Shown piece after piece: positions 45,558 through 56,600 of a stretch of DNA of 64,000 nucleotides. Where the stretch lies: NCBI RefSeq assembly GCF_032884065.1, contig NW_027062689.1:1860001-1924000 (forward strand), written 5' to 3'. The notes beneath the pieces were generated by a model. It saw nothing but the letters and a program-made list of their open reading frames with translations, ran no database searches and had not been told where the DNA came from. The translations under genes and the position numbers were made by a program. Position 1 is the first letter of the stretch. The number at the start of each line of letters is the position of its first letter. Source of the stretch: Artemia franciscana. Its lineage: Eukaryota; Arthropoda; Branchiopoda; Anostraca; Artemiidae.

Positions 45558-47387
45558 GTGCGTTTAACCTTTTCCATTTTTCAAACCCTAGATCTCAGTA
45601 ATTCTTAGACACAATTAACAAGCATGTGTTAATGCTAACATTTCCTATAAAACAAATGGAAACATAGAGGAGACTTAAAGCTGAGCAGCCAAACCATCCT
45701 AGGAAAAATTGAAATTCTTTATTCCCTGGTCCCTCTTTGGTAAATATTGTTCAGTTTATATTATTGACCTACAGATAAATTGAACATACCACTAGATGCC
45801 ATTTGCATGTTCTTTCTGAATATAATCATCACTTTTCTTGCAAACTCAGTTTTAGGCCTGATCTTAAAAACAAGCCCATCTTAATCTCTGGAATACTTTC
45901 CACGTTGAATGAAATTAGATTTACCTGAACACAAATACTCTAATTGGATGCCATTGAGTTGGTAATTTGGAAGTTAACATTTCTAATCTAATTTTTCAAA
46001 TACTGTTAATTTCAAAATATGATCGTTATTAATGTGCGCAATTTTTTCACCCTTTCCCAGTGAAATATCCTCTGATCCCACTTCCTAAGGGCCAATAATC
46101 TTTTTCACATTTACTCAGTACTACTATCATCCTTCAGCTATTCAAGAAAACACCATTCTTTTCTTTTGAAAATTTGCCACAACAAATGCTAGTGCTTAAC
46201 TTATCTCAATATCTCCGAGTAGACAATACTTTGTTTCTTATGAAAATTCAGCGCTTAAACACATGGTGATTGGAAGCTTCTCTTGGTAACTGTAAGTTCA
46301 TTGCAATTAGACAAAAATTGTTCTGCATGGTACTGAAAGGGCCAAAAAGGTGCACATAAATAATTGTCGAGTGCACTAGGACTGAGTAAGGAATATGACC
46401 CAGATGAAAAAAACGCCTCTTAGTTTGAAATGTGGCTTCTGCCAAAAGGAAAAAGTCATCTGAGGGCCCAACAAAGAAATAAAGATGAATGCACTAAATA
46501 GGTCAGCCCTCCTAATATTTTATATCCCATTTTTCATTTAACTGTTCAAACTCTAATGAACTTCCTGCTTTGTCTCAACCTGGACCATAGGTACTAACGT
46601 ATGGGGAGATGAGGTAGGGTGTAAGGGAAGATAGAGTCTCTTCTGAAAATATTCCTTAAAGAGGGAGGGGTGACCCTCCATATAACACTCTAAAGGGTTT
46701 TACTGCATCCATGTATACGCAATTTTGGTCTGCTAGAAATATATTAAACTTGATGGTGATTAGACATACAAGTTTGAGAAAATATGTCTTGGCCTGAGCT
46801 CCAGGTTTGGTTGTATATTGATTTTTTAGGCGTCTCATAGATGCAATAGTTTGAATACTTCCAAATGAGCCATCAGTCCTTTGAGGACTGAAAAGAAGAG
46901 GAGGCCAGAAACAAATCTTTGGTATTTAAACATGCCAATCTGGTATTGAGCCTAAACTAGAAACCAAAGTATATTACTTTAGTATATGAACATACTTTTA
47001 TGTCAATGATAATTACAAGAACCAGAAGAATGAAGATACTATTTATTAATAATGATTAATGAAATATTCTCCTGTTTGTTAATATTTATTGTAACCGTCG
47101 ACTTGTTTTTGCATTCAAAAGATACCTAAACAATACATCAATCCTAGAAGTCGAATAGTTGATCAACTTGTAGACTTGTTAACAATAGTGGTGAAAGGGC
47201 ATTTTTTACCATTAAAGCAGTCTTTTTAAGCGTCACAATTCAAGGGTGTCATAGTTGCCCCCTTAGAGGCAAGCTATTCAAGAATCAACTCTAGCCCATT
47301 CAAAAACGCGTTAAAAAAGGAAACTCAAGTGATAAATAATCCCCATTTGAAGCTGTTTCACGAATGGATACTATTATTTTATACTAT
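45558..47387. other. SKI3 intron 1, left part
   Basis: No exon or recognised repeat was found. Short frames at 46248-46445 and 46656-46838 (minus) have no domain. Confidence 0.4.
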
Positions 47388-48105
47388 GTAGGACCTTAGG
47401 AGTCGGTTATAAGTTATACCGACTCCGATTCCAGACATTTTCAATATACCGACTCTAACGTTGACTCCGATCGCCAAATTTTGAATATGATTGCTCCAAG
47501 TTCAGTTCCAAGTACTTCCTTTTTTGTAAAGACCTCTTTTCTTCCTATTCGCAAAAATATGTAGTTTTATCAAATTCTTTTCTAAACATAATTTTAATGA
47601 CCCTGTTAATAGCTAATATTTATCTTATAAATTTTATATTCTGCATTGCCAGAATTACTGCACAGTGCTAAAAGGTATCTCTGTCAACCTGTAAAGCATT
47701 TGTCTATTTTTCTGCATTTTATATGTAATGTGTTTGCAAATGTTATATGTATATTTTTCAATAGTGATACAAAATAATGGAATAAATTGATTTTGTTGTA
47801 GTACTGTAGTATTATAGTGCAAAAAATCCTATTCACTATAATTTGGCTACAATAGTCTAATCGTTGTTTCTTGAAGTAGGGTTTTTTGTGCTGTTCTTTC
47901 TTTCTTTTTGTTCTCCGCCATATTTTGCATTATTGGTGGGCTAAAATAAATATCTATAATATTACTTTTGTTCGTTGTCGCCACTTTTTAGTAATATTTA
48001 ATAGTGTTAGTAGTAGTATGTAAGTATTAGGAGTTTTCGGCTTGACTCCAGCCTTTATGTATTTTCACAACTCTGATTCCAGAGGGTCTTACATAATTCC
48101 TTTTA
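47388..48105. repeat. Repeat with degenerate GACTCC hexamers at both ends
   Basis: The left end TATGTAGGACCTTAGGAGTC leads into CCGACTCCGATTCCAGA, CCGACTCTAACG, GACTCCGATCGCC (47420-47475). The right end has GACTCCAGCC, CTCTGATTCCAGAGGGTCTT, ACATAATTCC, CTCCGACTCCATTCC (48040-48118). The outer words GTAGGACCTTA and GGGTCTTACATA are roughly inverse. The middle is AT-rich. The class is unknown. Confidence 0.5.
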
Positions 48106-49209
48106 CTCCGACTCCATTCCATGAAAATTCATTAAAAATCCGCTTCGAAAGAAGTTTGTTCCAGAAATACTTTTGTGGAAATTTTTAAAGTATGCCTGAA
48201 AACCCACAAAATAGTTATAAATTGATATGAAAACTGTACCATTGGAATCACGATAGCTAAAAAACCGATTTGGGAAAATTTCAGTCCTCATCTGGAGCAA
48301 CAAAGAAAATCTGTCACCGTTCTGTTTTAGTTGGGCACTGCAATATCTCGTAGAGGGATGTCTAAGTGCCCATTTGAAAGGAAATTGCTATATCAAGTGT
48401 CTTTTGTAATTTCATGAAATTTTCGACAAAAATTGCATCTTTGAATACCCGAGTCACACTTATCTTGTTAACATTGTATTATCAATAGAATTGGAAACAG
48501 GTCTTGGTATACTGTCATTTGCCGGTAATATCTAACTATAAGAGGGGATTTTTATAAATGATTCTTTCATGTGGATATATATTTCAAAGCTTGTTTAGCA
48601 CCTCCTCTCAGTTCCCCAAACTTGCTTTGGCTATAAAACTCTTCAAAACTAACCAAAATGATCTTAACTCATAATAATGGATTCAAAGGAATTTCCATTC
48701 AAAGAATAAAGTACATAGTTTATTGAGCTATGAAAACAGAATACACAAAATAATTAATCGTTATAGGTGTCTATAAGATAAAGTGTATTGAAAGCCAAAG
48801 AGGCCATGTACACAAAAAATCAAAAATAATATAATGACTAAACAAAGGCAACTGAACTCATACCACAATTCACGTAACAAACTTTATACGCTGATATTGA
48901 ACACTCGAATCAATACGAGAAAGTCAGCACTGACGAAACGAAATTCAGATCGAGTACGAAGTATCCATAGGGTTTACTTGTTGTCTGAGAATAAGCCGAA
49001 AGCAGGAATTTAGGCATGCCGGGGTAATTTGTCTATTTAAGGTTATTACTAAACTTGAGTGACGAACACCTTTGTGGATTATATAACACGTGCACTTTAA
49101 TGCCAGTATTCTTATACAGCGATATTGATGATTTTATTGTGAAAGATAATTATTACAGAAAATAATAGTCAGAAAGTGAGATCATGCATTGAAATCTGTA
49201 TTATTTTAG
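48106..49209. other. SKI3 intron 1, right part
   Basis: No exon or recognised repeat is seen. It ends with the acceptor TGTATTATTTTAG. Confidence 0.4.
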
Positions 49210-49353
49210 GCTATTTTGGAAATCAATCCCGATAATGTTACTGGACTTATCCTATGTGCCAGTGCCCTGAAGAATCTTCAGAAACCGGAAGAAGCTGTTA
49301 TTAAACTGGAGCATGTGGTTAAACTACAGCCAGAAAATCAAACTGCTTGGCAG
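49210..49353 (+). CDS. SKIC3: SKI3/TTC37 homologue, exon 2
   Basis: The acceptor TTATTTTAG precedes 49210 and the donor CAG|GTGAAA follows 49353. It is 48 codons, phase 0 at both ends, residues 32-79. It is a TPR repeat: INPDNVTGLILCASALKNLQ, KPEEAVIKLEHVVKLQPEN, then QTAWQ, which runs on into exon 3 as WQGLASL. Human SKI3 has [20 protein letters not shown] at the same place. Consensus TPR positions (small residue 8, Ala 20, Pro 32) are present. Confidence 0.85.
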
Positions 49354-50594
49354 GTGAAACATTTCATATGAGGCTTTATCTTTTTTTAGGTTAATATTTT
49401 CATTTTGATGTTTTTTGGGATGTATTTTATTTAATGACAAGTTAAAAAGTTTAATTTTTAATTTAAAAACTTCTCTAAGTATTTGAATTAATCTGATGTT
49501 TATAGAATTTGCGTAGTATCATTGCATTGAACGAAAAGGCGAGAATAGGAGTCCAAATATACTTTGACACCACAGAATAAAAAAATTTGGGTCAAATTTT
49601 TACTTTTTATATTATTCCCTAATGTTTTGGTTTCAAGAATCCTTTATGTTACATACATATGTGTACAACCAACAGAAAATTTATTATAGACTAAGATAGT
49701 CTAATGATCTACATGTTTGGACAATTAAAAGGATTGAATATTTTAATATCCAATGTTGAAATTATTGGATATGATTAGAATATTGGATATTATTGAATTA
49801 TTAAAACATTGCAATATGTTAGATATTAGCCTGAATTGAAAGTGCTTCATAGATTTTCGGAATATTTGAAAATATTAAAGAAAAGAATAGAGGAAAGACC
49901 GTTTCTTTTATAAAAGAAAAGAATAAAGAATAGAGAGAATATAGAATAAAATTTGTTTAAAGTTTTTTTTTACTTGTAATAGGAGTATAACGCCAGGATG
50001 GCCGAGTGGTCAAAGGCGCCGTGGGAAATAATAGGAGCAAAAGGGCGAAGTTTTTCAACTTTTGAACCTGACTTTTATAACTACGCTTTTGACAAATTTT
50101 ACTGCATAGATTGTTGTAAAACAAAGTCTTTCCTGTGTGTGAAGTAACTATGAAACCACTTTACTGGAATAAAAAATGGTCTTCAAAAGATTAACGAAAA
50201 GTCCTTTGGGTTAATTTTTCTTCTTATTCTTTTCTCTTTTTTTATATTAGTGATAATAATAGTAATAGATATTGTCCAGTTCAACTGAGTATAAAAAAAG
50301 GTTTGATCTAATCATTTGCATTTTTTGTTTTTATTTTTGTTAGTTTTTTCCTCTTTGTGTTTATTTCCCTTATCTTGTATTATGAATCTTGATAGATATG
50401 ATTGTAATGTTTTTCCCTACGTTCACTGGCCATGGAGCCTTTTGTGGGGATGTTAAAAGAGATGCATGTTTTGATCATTTTATATTAATAAAGTTGAAGT
50501 TGAGGATCTGCAGTATGAACGCTAATTTGACAGTTTTTTTTCGTCGAAGCTAGTAAGGATTGCGTGGTTAATTTTCTTGTCTATACGTTTTTAG
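49354..50594. other. SKI3 intron 2
   Basis: 1.24 kb of AT-rich intron with one tRNA-Leu-like fragment (49992). It ends in the acceptor CGTTTTTAG. Confidence 0.5.
49992..50025 (+). pseudogene. tRNA-Leu 5' half fragment
   Basis: GCCAGGATGGCCGAGTGGTC followed by AAAGGCGCCGTGG matches the 5' half of a eukaryotic tRNA-Leu (acceptor 5' strand, D arm with A box TGGCCGAGTGG). The sequence leaves the tRNA before the anticodon, and no 3' half or B box follows. It may be a retroposed tRNA fragment or a truncated SINE head. Confidence 0.7.
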
Positions 50595-50686
50595 GGCCTG
50601 GCTTCACTTCTCCAAGGTAGCGAAGAACGCGCAAATTTAGAAAAGCTTGAAAACATTTACACGAATCTTCTAAAAGGCTCTAAGGA
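50595..50686 (+). CDS. SKIC3: SKI3/TTC37 homologue, exon 3
   Basis: The acceptor CGTTTTTAG precedes it and the strong donor GGA|GTAAGT follows. The exon is 30 codons plus two bases (phase 2). It reads GLASLLQGSEE, NLEKLENIYTNLLKGSKE (residues 80-110, the last codon split). Human: [10 protein letters not shown]...DLPGVYQKLLDLYESVDK, the same order of WQGLASL and a helix with a (I/V)Y.(N/K)LL core. The phase 2 end is completed by the first base of exon 4 to GAG. Confidence 0.85.
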
Positions 50687-51879
50687 GTAAGTAGCCTATA
50701 TTTTTTTTGATCCTGGTAATTTCTGTAATATTGGAAGTGAACATTTTGTAAGTGTAAGGTTATCACAAGACTTGGTCCAGTCGTCTACTAGCATAAGCTA
50801 GTAGAAGTTTGTTTAAAAAAACATGGATAAATATAAGTGTTTGTAGGCCTATATTATAATCTGCAAAGTTGACTTGTTTAACTCTTTGCTAGTCTTGTAA
50901 ATGTGAATATCAGCCTGTATTGTTATACAAGCAGTCAAATCGATACAAGTACAATTGTCAACCTAGCATAACCGTCAGCCAATGCAATTGCCCATCGTGG
51001 AGCTTCAAGATACATAACTCTGTAAAAACATAAAAAATTAACAACCAAGAATATGAGTTTATGCTAAAATCGTTGAATGCCTACTGTTCACATTTCCAAC
51101 GATTTAATGATATTATGCAGTATTGATGTAAGTTGGTGAGCTGTTTTATGATTGGTGAAATTGCTTTACTAGTGGGGTATAAAATTTTTTTCCATGGATA
51201 TGTTGGATGCAATTACCAACGTAACTAACGTTAGCAATGGGTTTGCAATTAGCATAAAGCAGATATTACCAGGGCCGGATTTAAATCTATAGCGCCTATT
51301 GGCTCAAGCATTTTTTTTCGGGGAGGCAGAGATTTATAGGGAGGTCTCCGAAAATCTGGGGATAGTAAAAAGCACCCTGAACAGAAGGCAACTGAAGAGT
51401 AATGAGCCAAAAGTAATACTACAGAGAGGTGATACCAAGCTCTCAGCTGCCATTTTTGGGACATCTGATAGTTTATAACATCTGATATCAGATGTTAAGA
51501 CGTCTGATAGTTTATAAGATTCTACGGACATCTAATATAAGACATAAGGTTCTACGGAATTCCTATGTTGTTTTAAAATCACTTTTCTGTAAATAGGCAG
51601 TGCAGCAGCAAAGTGCACCCGGCACTTTGACGATAAATCACGTCAGTCTAGCTTTTGTTAAGAAAAAAAAAATCGCTCTGTGTTTTTTTTTGCGCCCCCG
51701 GCATTGTACGCCCCTAGGCCTACTAGGCCTAAACGTAAATCCTGGCTTGGATATTACACGTAAATGTAACTTTGTAAAATATTTTAATTTAAGGCTATAC
51801 ATTTATCTGAGGTAAACTATATATTAAAAAAAGTAAGAATACTCCTTTAAAGAAATGGGTGAAAATAGCAGCATTCCAC
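50687..51879. other. SKI3 intron 3, left part
   Basis: No exon is seen. At 51410-51560 a short motif recurs (GACATCTGATAGTTTATAA, GACGTCTGATAGTTTATAAG, CATCTGATATCAGATGTTAA, with a small palindrome CATCTGATATCAGATG at 51479). Open frames over it are repeats of this word. Confidence 0.5.
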
Positions 51880-53070
51880 AACTTATCCTGTGCCGAAAAT
51901 CTAAAAAACGTAACTTTTATATCAATAGGTATATGCAAAATTTGACTTTTTATGCTGATTCTAAATATATAAGATGAAATTTAACGTTACCCATTAAAAG
52001 CTACAAGCCTAAGAAAATTTGTCTGATTTTCGAAAAAGGAGATTTTTTTTCAGAGGTGACCGTATCACACCATGGGTCCTAGAATACCGGGAGAGGGCTT
52101 ATTCGAACGGATATTAAAAATTCTAGTGTCCTCTTTAAGTTGACAAAAAGACTGGAGGGCAACTAGTCCTCTCCCAGCCCCCTTTTCCCCAAAGTCGTCC
52201 TCTTGAGAAAGGGCTGTAAGTAATGAAATTTACCCATTGTTTGCGTATAGTATTTGCTATTAGGAAGGGGTAGGGGGATATTCCACGGAGAGAACTTTTC
52301 AGGAGAAATTTTGCCCTGTGGAAATTTGCCAGAATTCCTGTACGAAATTCCTTTTATGTCTTACTTTCTTTTGCCGACTCAATTTTATATGTGGAGATGT
52401 TTCTGGGGAATTTTCCGGGGGAAGCTTTTGGCGGATATAGAATTTTCTGGAGGATTTTTCGTGAGGGAAATTTTTCGCGGGAGATATTATTCGTGGGAAA
52501 ATTTTTCACTGGAACTGTTTTCCACTGGGGGGACTTTCTTGAAAAATTTGTCCATGGAGGGGGGCTGCACGATTTGAAAAAAAAACGATCAGAAATTAAT
52601 CTATTTTCCAAGTGAAAAAGACTCCGGGGGGATTTTTGTGAGGACGGAATTGTCCGGAGAGTATATACATGGGGGTCTTTCAATGAAGGAAAGAATTTTT
52701 CATGGAGGCAGGGTATTATTCATGGGAGGAGAGATGGATTTCGCGGCATTCTCTGAAAAACAATCAGAAAAAAACAGTTTCTTTCAATTGAAGAAGCACT
52801 ATTCCATATATGAGGTGGATGGGGGGTTGCCCTCTTCTCAATACTTCGCTCTTTACGCTAAAGTTTGATTTTTTATCCCAATTCTTTAAGTAAGACTCCC
52901 AAAACACAAGGGCCGTTTGATTAGAAGAAGTTTTTTTTTAAAGTACTAGAAAACTTAAGTGTGAAGAGCAATGGATTGAGGAGTGAGCAAACCCCCTCCT
53001 ATGCGGTATAATTTCTGTTTGTTTTAAGATTTTATGTTCCTCCTGAATTTCAGTTAAAAAAATCTATTTA
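51880..53070 (+). repeat. Family B element, copy B7
   Basis: It follows the B order without the left terminus: AACTTTTATATCAATAGGTA, TTTAACGTTACCCATTAAAA, GCCTAAGAAAATTTGTC, GGTCCTAGAATACCGGGAGA, ACTGGAGGGCAACTAGTCC, then the inner stretch of short GGAATTTT/GGGAGA/CATGGAGG words (52255-52760). Last comes the hairpin CTCTTTACGCTAAAGTTTGA ... GTGTGAAGAGCAATGG ... TTTCTGTTTGTTTTAAG. Frames over the inner stretch on both strands reflect its short periodicity and are not genes. Confidence 0.65.
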
Positions 53071-53224
53071 TTTTTTTGATCGAGCTATGATCATTTTTAA
53101 TTCTTTGAAGTAGAGCCAAATTTTGTTGTTGATTTGATTTTGCCGTTCTTGTGTGAAACCAAAATGTAAATGCAGATTTTGATGTGTTTTATTGTTCTGA
53201 AATTTAACTGGATAACTGTTTCAT

Positions 53225-53241
53225 ATTTAGATCTATGCTAC
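53225..53241 (+). repeat. 17 bp flanking direct repeat, left
   Basis: ATTTAGATCTATGCTAC, identical to 53694-53710. It looks like a target-site duplication around the inverted pair between. Confidence 0.7.
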
Positions 53242-53693
53242 AACAACAAAAGAGAGAATAATGAGGACTTTTTTCCCAAGACAGTGAACCAACAAAACCT
53301 ATTTGAATATTTTTGCCCTATATCTAAGGGCCGTCTTCAGCAAAGAAAAAATAAAAACAATAAAACACTTACAAGAAAAGTTCTCAGTTAAAAATCCATT
53401 TTTTTTAAAATAGCCTTGGCATCATTACTTCTTAACGAAAAGTTCAGCTAAGACTGTCTGATAAAAGCTAACATTTTACAAGATAATACTATAAGTATTA
53501 TCAATAATAATAATTGTACAAGACAATAATAAGTGTTTTATTGTTTTTATTTTTTCTTTGCTGAAGACGGCCCTTAGATATAGGGCCGAAATATTCAAAT
53601 AGGTTTTGTTGGTTCACTGTCTTGGGAAAAAAGGTCCTCATTATTCTCTCTTTTGTTGTTGTATTATGGAAAGGCAGTGTGGTCTTCGTCATT
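53242..53693. mobile_element. Inverted pair of a short repeat with 17 bp target duplication
   Basis: The left copy (53242-53370: AACAACAAAAGAGAGAATAA, AAGACAGTGAACCAACAAAA, CTAAGGGCCGTCTTCAGC) is repeated inverted at about 53531-53662, with about 160 bases between. The right copy carries about 30 further bases (ATTATGGAAAGGCAGTGTGG, TCTTCGTC) missing on the left. Perfect 17 bp direct repeats flank the whole. An inverted pair inside one long target duplication is what twin-primed target-primed retrotransposition leaves; a fold-back element is the alternative. No coding function: the mirrored open frames are the same DNA read twice. Confidence 0.65.
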
Positions 53694-53710
53694 ATTTAGA
53701 TCTATGCTAC
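53694..53710 (+). repeat. 17 bp flanking direct repeat, right
   Basis: Identical to 53225-53241. Confidence 0.7.
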
Positions 53711-54929
53711 CGTCAATGTTCGATATTCGTGAATGTTGACATTCACCGGTGAATCTCCGAAATACTTTTTTTTTCTCCTTGGATTTAGTCAGCGTTGCTA
53801 GTCAACTTTTTCAATTTAGTACAAGGTTTGATGATGACAGGTTAGGTTAGATTAGGTTTGGTTAGCTTAGGTTTTCAACCAGTTTCTGATACTTATAACC
53901 AAATTTAATCTAATCTAACCTAAACTAATACAGTCTAACCTGGCATAACTTCAGATTTTACCATCATATCTTGCAAAAGACTGACAAAGCTGACTCGCAT
54001 AGCTAATTGAACCCAAGCAGAGAAAAAGGAATTTTAGACATTCACCGTTGAATGTTGAAATTAACCAGATTTCAGATATTCACGGTAACATCTATAGTAT
54101 AAAAACGATAGTAGAATTGTAGAATACAATTCCACTAGATAGTTGAATATGATAGTAGAATTCTGAAAGTTGTCCAAAAGCGTGGTGTAGGTAGTTTCTA
54201 GGGGGGCTATAATATAGATGCGTATAGTTGCTCACAAAAAAAACACAACTTGAGTGATTCTTAATTCGAAACCAAATTACTACCGTTGTTGTCTCATGGG
54301 AAAATAAACTGGTGATATTTAAGCTGCTAAAGAAAAGTCATAGACCATAATAATGTCAAAAATACAACTAAAAGCTTTCATTTTTAAAGAGTTAGTAATT
54401 ATGTTGCAAGAGGCGCTCAAGTCCTCTGTTTCAGCTTTAACATTCAGAGGCTTAATTTTTATATATTTTTTTTTATATAGCCTACCGCATATATTAAAGA
54501 TAAGACGAGGCTAGGATCATTCTCGATTCCAATTCTAGTCCTGATTCCACCTTGATGTCTCGATTCTGATACCATTCTAGATTCAAAGAATACTTTGCTT
54601 TTTATAGTACCGATAACAAATATAAGATTTAGATAGTCATATTACCTAATCAATTTTGTATTAAAAGTATTTCTGATGTGGCAGTTGCATTTGATGTTAT
54701 ATTTGATGTGACGATGTATCAAAAATTACTTTTTTCGAATTAGAGGCTTGAAAGCTAATGGCAAAAAAAATTAATGGACTAGTTGGATTGAGTTCGCTTT
54801 CATCAGTGGTATACTTAGGAAGACTACAAATAAAGGACTTTAACTCCTCTAAAAGGGCTGCATTTTGCTATTTTTTTCGGTAAATTTAATTGTTTCTTGT
54901 GCGGAAGTGGGCTGTGCCTCTTGACTATA
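53711..54929. other. SKI3 intron 3, middle part
   Basis: A small inverted pair at 53840-53940 (GGTTAGGTTAGATTAGGTTT against AATCTAATCTAACCTAAAC) and a degenerate GATTCC/GATTCT stretch at 54510-54600 (CTCGATTCCAATTCTAG, CTGATTCCACC, CTCGATTCTG, CTAGATTC). Nothing coding is seen. Confidence 0.5.
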
Positions 54930-55403
54930 TCAGTTTTTTACAATTTTTTTCATGCATTCAGCAACGGTAACTGATTTTAAGTGTAAACCAATTGTAACCC
55001 AATTGTAAATAAAAATAAAAAAAGGGAGCAGGGAAACTCCTCCCTCAAAGATGCAAATTTGCAGAATAGTTTGTAAAATTATTTTCCTTAGTCCTAGAGC
55101 AAGAGTTCCAGAATTCTCTTTTCTACCAGTTACGGCCGACTTCCTGCTACCTCCAGTTTGATCGACATGACTCTGTAGATGTGACTTGTCATAAATATGT
55201 AACAGTTGCACAAGTCTGGAGATTTTAGGAAGGCCTGTTCTCGGAGTTTGTATGTGTATGATCAATCCCCAAATGCGTAGGAAGCACACACTCCGGATGT
55301 ACTTCCTGCGTTCTTCTTTGCATACTGGTTTTTCCTTTGAAGATTTTGTAATCTGCTTAAAAAGGATTCGTTTGATTTGATGGACTGAAAATTTAAGTTT
55401 CAA
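54930..55403 (-). other. Unassigned 157-codon open frame
   Basis: The longest open frame in the SKI3 introns outside LINE parts, on the opposite strand to the gene. The middle (CKEERRKYIRSVCFLRIWG, PKISRLVQLLHIYDKSHLQ, then TGGSRKSAVTGRKENSG) has protein-like composition and is GC-richer than its surroundings. The end is hydrophobic. I recognise no domain, and there is no good promoter or splice context. It is more likely part of an unidentified repeat than a host gene. Confidence 0.25.
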
Positions 55404-55873
55404 TGAAGGTCATTTCAAACAAGGAAAGGAAAGTATAAGATTCGCTATTACAAGTCTGGGACTACAAAGAGGGGTCTCTTGTTTCAATCCATTTTATCAT
55501 ACTTTCAGGGCTATTTATGCAAAGTCTAAAGCAGTGGTTCCCAACCAGTTTGAAGTCAGGCTCCACTTTGACATTTCTAAAATCCTGATGCCCTCCTTGT
55601 GATGTTCAAATTTTTGTATTCACAATTTTATGTGTATTCACCTGATAAAAGCTTAAAAGGTCATTAAATTGGGATCTAAAGAACTTCCAAGAAATAACTC
55701 ATCCATAAAAGTAGAAAAAAAGCTAAAAAAAAATAAAGTTTCCAAATGTATAATAGAGATCTGAAATACTGAAATACGCAAATATTTGAATGAAAAATTG
55801 TTCTGAATACTCTGATCGTTTTCATTATTTAACAAGTAATAATAATAAAAATGGACTTGTCTTTAAATTTTTG

Positions 55874-56600
55874 TCAGTGATATCCTGATGCGCCATGTCT
55901 GCGACAGAGAGATTTTATATCCGGCTCCAATTTAGTCAGCTTAAGTCTCAAGTCTCCTCGTTTAGTAATATCAAGTTAATTTCTTTTCTTTGATAACAAA
56001 TCATTGACAGCACTAAAGCCACATTTAGCCGAATATAAGGATGGGAAAGGTAACAACAATTTTCTGGCAGACTTGGTTGATTATGGGTGTTTAGTTTCTG
56101 TTTCATCACACATCCATGCCATCACTCTTCTTATATTGAACAAAGTTTTAATCGACCTGAACAAAATTTTGAATTTTCCAGAGTTCACTAGCATTGGCAG
56201 CGTTATCCGATGATGGAAAATCATTTTTTTTTAACCAGAGAATCTCTCCTTAAAATCAGAGGTGATGATATTCAAATGATCCATAATGACAAGTACAGCA
56301 GCATCAGTCACCTTACATTTTCTTAGCCATATAAACTGATCAAGGTTTTTCTGAGGGAATTGTTTTTGACATGCCTCAATAAATATAACAAATCTTGGTC
56401 TTTGCATCCACAAGAGTTTTATTTGATCCTTGAAGTGGTTTTTTCAGTAGATTTAATTTTTCAAAATTATCTGTTAAATAATTCACAAATGCTTTACCAT
56501 GAGGAGTTCTAAGGTGTTTCATTTCAGGTTTGTCACTTGTTATTGCGATAAATAAAAAGTTTGCCGCTTCTTTATTAGATTCAAGTGACATTTATATTGC
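55874..56600 (-). pseudogene. hAT transposase relic, ZBED5-like
   Basis: On the minus strand: AFVNYLTDNFEKLNLLKKPL and GSNKTLVDAKTKI (56591-56376 frame), then FIEACQKQFPQKNLDQF, KCKVTDAAVLVIMDHLNIIT (56413-56231 frame). Next VMAWMCDETETKHP, a stop, then SARKLLLPFPSLYSAKCGFS, AVNDLLSKKRN, a stop, LDITKRGDLRLKLTKLEPD and the final stop at 55874. The last part is the hAT C-terminal dimerisation region (normally FPSSYLxECGFSAVNDLL...KRNRLDI in ZBED5/SCAND3-like proteins). Two in-frame stops and at least two frame changes make it dead. The N-terminal zinc finger and catalytic core are absent; a LINE fragment starts where it ends. Confidence 0.8.

Noticed and set aside
52254-52868. Gly/Phe-rich frames on both strands (such as FHGENFSGEILP)
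   Set aside because: They come from the short GGAATTTT/GGGAGA words of the B inner region, not from a coding gene.
53531-53600. Hammerhead ribozyme-like core (CTGAAGA, a GGCCC/GGGCC stem, GAAA) in the inverted pair
   Set aside because: The CUGANGA and GAAA parts and a stem are there, but stem III and a UH cleavage site cannot be placed. The sequence is kept only as a curiosity.
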